From Hermodice carunculata (taxonomy: Eukaryota; Annelida; Polychaeta; Eunicida; Amphinomidae), in the NCBI GenBank assembly GCA_964020975.1, contig CAXHWN010002588.1, positions 2,000,310-2,064,309 on the forward strand: 64,000 nt of DNA, written 5' to 3'. A model generated the notes under the pieces. It worked only from the letters and a program-made list of their open reading frames with translations. It searched no databases and had not been told where the DNA came from. Both the position numbers and the translations under genes were made by a program. Of the stretch, positions 59,688 through 64,000 are shown piece by piece; position 1 is the stretch's first letter; each line of letters starts with the position of its first letter.

Positions 59688-60310
59688 GAAGGCTGTGTGA
59701 ACAGCCCATGCTCAGCTGACCTAGACATTCATCACACTTTTGGTTCTGTCAACTTGGGATAGGATCAAGGTCACTCATGTGCTGAGTAAGCTGACCTATA
59801 TAGAAGAACACTTACATGTGCAACATCAGGGTGCCAGTTCAAGTAGTTCTCAAGTTATAGTGAAGAGTAAAATTCATGTACATTGCACTGTGATCCCAGA
59901 AATAAGGTCAAGGTCACTTATGTACTATCATAAACGAAACTGCTCACCAAATTGCTTTGATATCACATAGGAACATTCCTAGGGACTCTTAGTTCTGAAT
60001 TTGTTCACCAGGTGGTGCTGCATTTTTTTTTCTAATTTTTTATGATTTTTTTGTGTGTTATTACTATTTTCCCAAAAAACCCAAAAAATAATGTTTGTTA
60101 GTACTATTTTCCCAAAAAAAAACAACCAAAAAATCATAAAAAATCCAAGAATCACTGGAGCATGACCAATTGAACAAACTTCGTAGAGACCCGCCATAGG
60201 TAGATCCCCACCAAGTTTGAAGAGGATCTCGCGACTGGTTTTGGAGAAGTCAAAAATGTGAATTGTGGACGGACAACTGAGCTTCCTAAAAGTTCAGCTG
60301 AGCTAACAAA
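59688..60310 (+). repeat. Satellite-cored repeat family, compact copy
   Basis: It begins AAGGCTGTGTGAACAGCCCA followed by TGCTCAGCTGACCT, runs through partial units (TTCACCAGGTGGTGCTGCAT, ATCACTGGAGCATGACCAAT, CCCCACCAAGTTTGAAGAGG) and ends GTTCAGCTGAGCTAAC. It stands head to head with the inverted copy, 32 bp away. Confidence 0.82.
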
Positions 60311-60552
60311 AGTTGAGGATGCAAGACTAGTTACAAGATTTTCAGATTTTGACTCATATATTACATAATACTGTCAGTGTGGCCATCAATATCAAAGTCT
60401 ATATAGATTTTCATACACTTTGCAAGTCCTAAATGCTATATAGGCAAACTCAAAAACTGTGGGATGCAGAGCATTCACAAGATTTTCACACTGTGACCTA
60501 TATATTCGAAGAGGCCATTCAACCTTCACCTTCAACTGCGATTAAACAAGAG

Positions 60553-61245
60553 GACTGTGACAGTCCTGTGCTCATTTGACCCTTCATGAACAAACTTGAA
60601 TGATCAATGCCACTTAGTGTACAGCTTTCTTTGACCCTTCCACAAGGAACCTTTCCACCAAGTTTCAGCATGATCTGCAGAACAGTTTGGAGTAAATGTT
60701 GAAAATACACAAAAATTCATTAAAGAAAAAATCAGTGCCACCTCATGAAATTAAAAATTTGGAAAAAAAACAGGGATTCACAGCAACACCACATGGTGAA
60801 CAACTTTGTTTGAGCCTTCTACAAAAAACATTTTCTCCATGTTTCAGCATAATCTTAGTGACAGTTTTGGAGAAGTTGAAAATACCTTAAAAACACAAAA
60901 ATGCATAAAAAATAGAATATTGCAGCACCATCTGTTGAACAACAAAGGTCTGGGGGTCCTCAGAAGTGTTCCTCAGCAATTTGAAAGCAATTAACCAAGC
61001 AGTTTTTGAGATTTTTAAGATATGCCCCAAAAATGAACCAAAAAAATCATAAAAAATCCCAAAATCACTGGACTGTGACCATTTGGACAAAATTGGTAGA
61101 GACCCACCCAAGGCACATCCCCATCAGGTTTGAAGTGGATCTGGCCAATGATTTTTGAGAAGTCAAAATATACATTGTTGACGAAGGATGGTGGACCATA
61201 AGATAAGCTCAGCTGACTGACAGGTCAGCTGGGCTAAAAACTGTT
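60553..61245 (+). repeat. Satellite-cored repeat family, best-preserved compact copy
   Basis: The left end is GACAGTCCTGTGCTCATTTGACCC. Homologous points of four core units fall near 60656, 60835, 60976 and 61122 (spacing 179, 141, 146). The right end is AGCTCAGCTGACTGACAGGTCAGCTGGGCTAAAA, a hairpin. Unit types run 1 (TTTGACCCTTCCACAAGGAA), 1, 2 (GCACCATCTGTTGAACAAC, AGAAGTGTTCCT), 3 (GACTGTGACCATTTGGACAA, CACCCAAGGCACATCCCCAT). Confidence 0.85.
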
Positions 61246-61560
61246 ATGCTCAAAACGTGTACCCTGCTTCCAGCTTTCCATGGTGCATTTGTTCAAATGA
61301 GGTAACAATTTTCTGACTTACTGAAGAAAAGCAATAAACATGGACCAGTGCCAAACTCCATAATCATTGGGTACAGTGACTCAAAAAGTTGGCAACCAAG
61401 TAGAGTTTCATGTGCACATGTATAATGTACTAAGTATTCTTTATTTCCAAAATATTAGTAATATCCCGCTTCCCCACCCAGGCAGCAGCCCATATCTTGC
61501 CAGGCGAGACTATGGTTACTGAGACAACCAGGTATGAAGTTGTGGCGGGAAATTAAAGAC

Positions 61561-61835
61561 ATGCCTCATATTGGCCAAATGGTTTTGGAGAAGACGATTT
61601 TTGAAGAATTTGCAAAAAGAAATTCATAAAAATATCCAAATATCACTAGACCTTGACAATTTGAACAAACTTGATAGAGACCCACCAAACGTATATCCCC
61701 ACCAATTTTTAAGTGAATCCAGCTGTGGTTTTGGAGAAGTAAAAAATGTGTAACATGAATGGGCGAATGACCGATCACTACCCGTGCTATAAGCTCAGCT
61801 GACTGACAAGTCAGGTGAGCTAAAAATTAAGATTT
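61561..61835 (+). repeat. Satellite-cored repeat family, 5'-truncated copy
   Basis: It contains only the end of a type-2 unit, a type-3 unit (CTAGACCTTGACAATTTGAA, CCCCACCAATTTTTAAGTGA) and the hairpin end AGCTCAGCTGACTGACAAGTCAGGTGAGCT. Confidence 0.8.
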
Positions 61836-61974
61836 GTAGAGTGGTCACAATATTTTCACATCTTCAATTCATTCTAGATTTTCATACACCTGATATGTCC
61901 TGAGAGTTGTATGGGGCTGACTTGAAAACTATGGACTGTGTCACATTCACCAGAAAATGGACAGATATAAGTGA

Positions 61975-62889
61975 TCATATAAGCTCTGTGACCAAAGGTC
62001 AGCAGAGCTACAGTCACAAAAGTTTACAAAATAAAGGGAAAAACTGTAGTGCCACCTGGTGGCCATAAGAATTATGCGACCACACGTGATGTGATGTGCA
62101 ATATCAAAGCAATAGGCAAAGTAGTTCCTGAGAAGAAAATTTCGATTTTTCAAGAAATTTTGATTTTTCAAAATTAAAAACTTACAAATTCATGAAAAAC
62201 GGAAAAACTGTTGCATCATCTTTTTCACACAGTTTGTAGTAGCCAATGATGTGAACATCTGTGCATAAAATCAAAGTATTCCATACAAATGTGATGATAA
62301 CACTGCAATACATGCACTGTATTGCTATATACATGTACACCATAGCAGTAGCACTTGCTGACAAACTGACACAAAGCTCAATATCCCGTAACTTCGTTAC
62401 AAATTAACATATCCTGATCTTTTTCACAAACATCATCATAATAGTCAGACAATCTTCTGATTAATTTCAAGCAATTCCGTTAAGTCACTCTGGAGAAGCT
62501 GAAAATAGCCATAACAGTTTTTTAACACAGTACTCATAAAGGTCACCAGTTAGCCAAAATGAAAACTACATGACCATGTAAGCAATTTCAAAGAAATTGG
62601 CCCAATAGTTCCCCAGACCAAATTTTATTTTTCTCCAATGAAACCTTAAAAATTCATAAAAATAAAAATGATTACATCTTCTCCATAAATCTGGTAAACT
62701 CTCACCTGGGGAACATCCACATGTAAAATCAAAGCATTCCATGCTACATTTTTCTCAGAGGTTGTTCAATCTAATGGACATAGGGATGGATGGACGGTAC
62801 TACAATGGATAGATGAACACACAAATGAGAAATGAAAACAGATTTTATAAGCTCTGCTTACTGACAAGCCAGTAGAACCAAAAATTGAA
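61975..62889 (+). repeat. Diverged relative of the satellite-cored family
   Basis: Similar words occur (AGTGCCACCTGGTGGCCATAAG, AGTAGTTCCTGAGAAGAAAA, TCACTCTGGAGAAGCTGAAAATAG) with units of about 145 bp. The end CTCTGCTTACTGACAAGCCAGTAGAACC is a variant hairpin. It appears to be an older subfamily and is followed at once by a microsatellite. Confidence 0.6.
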
Positions 62890-62975
62890 AATAAATAAAT
62901 AAATAAACAAACAAACAAACAAACAAACAAACAAACAAACAAACAAACAAACAAATAAATAAATAAATAAATAAA
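62890..62975. repeat. (AAAT)n-(AAAC)n-(AAAT)n microsatellite
   Basis: AAAT units switch to AAAC and back to AAAT. It touches the right end of the diverged satellite-cored copy. Confidence 0.96.
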
Positions 62976-64000
62976 TTCAAGGTAAAAAATAAACGCAGCA
63001 GTCTTTGGGCAGTCTCTGAAGAGTTCGGACAGAAAAAAAAACGGTCAGACCATCCTAAAGTCTTCACCCAGGCAAAAGCTGCACAGACAGGCAATTTTCG
63101 CCATCTTGGCCCTTGCCAAGACAGACAGACAAAGAAACAAACAAACAAAATTCAATCAGTGTCTGGTCCTCTGGTATATCCACAGTTTCACCTCGGACCA
63201 AAATTTGGTGCAGCTGCAGTCCATAATTTTTGTGGTAACATCAGGGTGAACAGATTAACGGACCGATGACATAGGGGTGGACAATACCCTGTGGCACTTT
63301 ATGTGTTGAGGGTAAAATATAATCATCAGCTCTTATGTATCCTTCTGTTCAAAAGTTCTAAATGAACATCCCAACCCAACCAGACCCCACCCCCACATAA
63401 TGCCCACTCTCAACATGGACAGCCTACATTGTTTTTACATATCAAATGGTAAAAACTTAAAATATTATTCTACATTATTCTTGCATTTTCTGAATCATAT
63501 AATGAAGCAGGGGGGGGGGGGAGTGCTTAAGGGCCACCAAAATGGAAAACCATGGTACAATGCCATTTATATGGTGGTATATGACTATTTCTATAATTTT
63601 AGGGAATTTCTTGTCCCATGGCCAGTAATCATTAATTTTTGCATCCTAATATGTCCTTCATATATTTTTTCTGATCTGTGATGTCTATACTGCATCTCCC
63701 AATTTAAAATTTCACAATATTATATAAATTTCGTGAAATATATCAATTTACAGTACCAGGGAATGGTGTTTTATTGAAAAATGACAATGTCCCATTTTGG
63801 GTGTTAAAAACCAAATTTCTTTATCAAAATAGTAAATCTTTAATTTATACATACTATTTACTGAAGCCTAATTTGTTACATGGCTGAAAGGTGGATAAAT
63901 GTGAAAAATTGCTCTTAAACATGTTCAAATGACGTCACAAAGTCTGTCCCATGGGCCTGTCACCTACGTGACAAAAATGACAAAAAGTTTGGAAATAACT
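62976..64000. other. No recognised gene
   Basis: A short poly-G tract lies near 63511-63521. A 93-codon + strand frame at 63400-63681 has no recognised family. Confidence 0.5.

Overview
The window looks like intron-rich, AT-rich nuclear DNA of an animal, probably a marine invertebrate. The evidence is one gene split into short exons with GT-AG introns, many decayed APE-type LINEs, two Ty3/gypsy-type fossils, a tyrosine-recombinase fossil, long (TA)n and other microsatellites, and satellite-cored repeats. No bacterial-style operon, rRNA, tRNA or CRISPR array was recognised. The species cannot be named from the sequence.

The only host gene I can assemble is a 2-aminoethylphosphonate:pyruvate transaminase (PhnW/AEPT family, PLP fold type I) on the + strand, about 16.03-47.21 kb. 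Eight coding exons join with matching splice phases into a 440-codon reading frame with no internal stop. Exon 1 is a basic, acid-poor leader that looks like a mitochondrial presequence. Exons 2-8 carry the whole catalytic fold: the GxGT loop, [15 protein letters not shown], the SANKC lysine and the DCFR arginine. The product should move the amino group of 2-aminoethylphosphonate (ciliatine) to pyruvate, giving phosphonoacetaldehyde and alanine. That suits a marine animal that makes or eats phosphonolipids. Intron 6 probably uses a GC donor. Several normally conserved residues in exons 2 and 3 are changed.

Layout. 0-3.7 kb: no gene, microsatellites. 3.7-9.3 kb: a LINE with a 2A-like motif, interrupted by the 3' part of a Ty3/gypsy element. 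9.7-10.4 kb: a 144-bp satellite rich in AGGTCA half-sites. 11.9-15.0 kb: compound microsatellites and two LINE pieces. 16.03 kb: AEPT exon 1. 16.2-29.9 kb (intron 1): LINE pieces, a TA-flanked MITE, a second Ty3/gypsy fossil, a satellite-cored repeat and a LINE with an (ATTG)n tail. 29.9-47.2 kb: exons 2-8, with a tyrosine-recombinase fossil, a hairpin MITE, a minisatellite and a 2.6-kb satellite-cored element in the introns. 47.4-64 kb: no confident gene; a LINE 3' end, a duplicated unknown repeat, an RT remnant and a dense cluster of the satellite-cored family.

That family is the most structured unexplained element. It has a core of roughly 145-bp units of three types in a repeating order. 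One end contains GCTCAGCTGACCT, the other a hairpin based on AGCTCAGCTGAC. Its plan resembles the Helentron-associated (HINE/pearl-type) elements of other invertebrates, but that link is inference.
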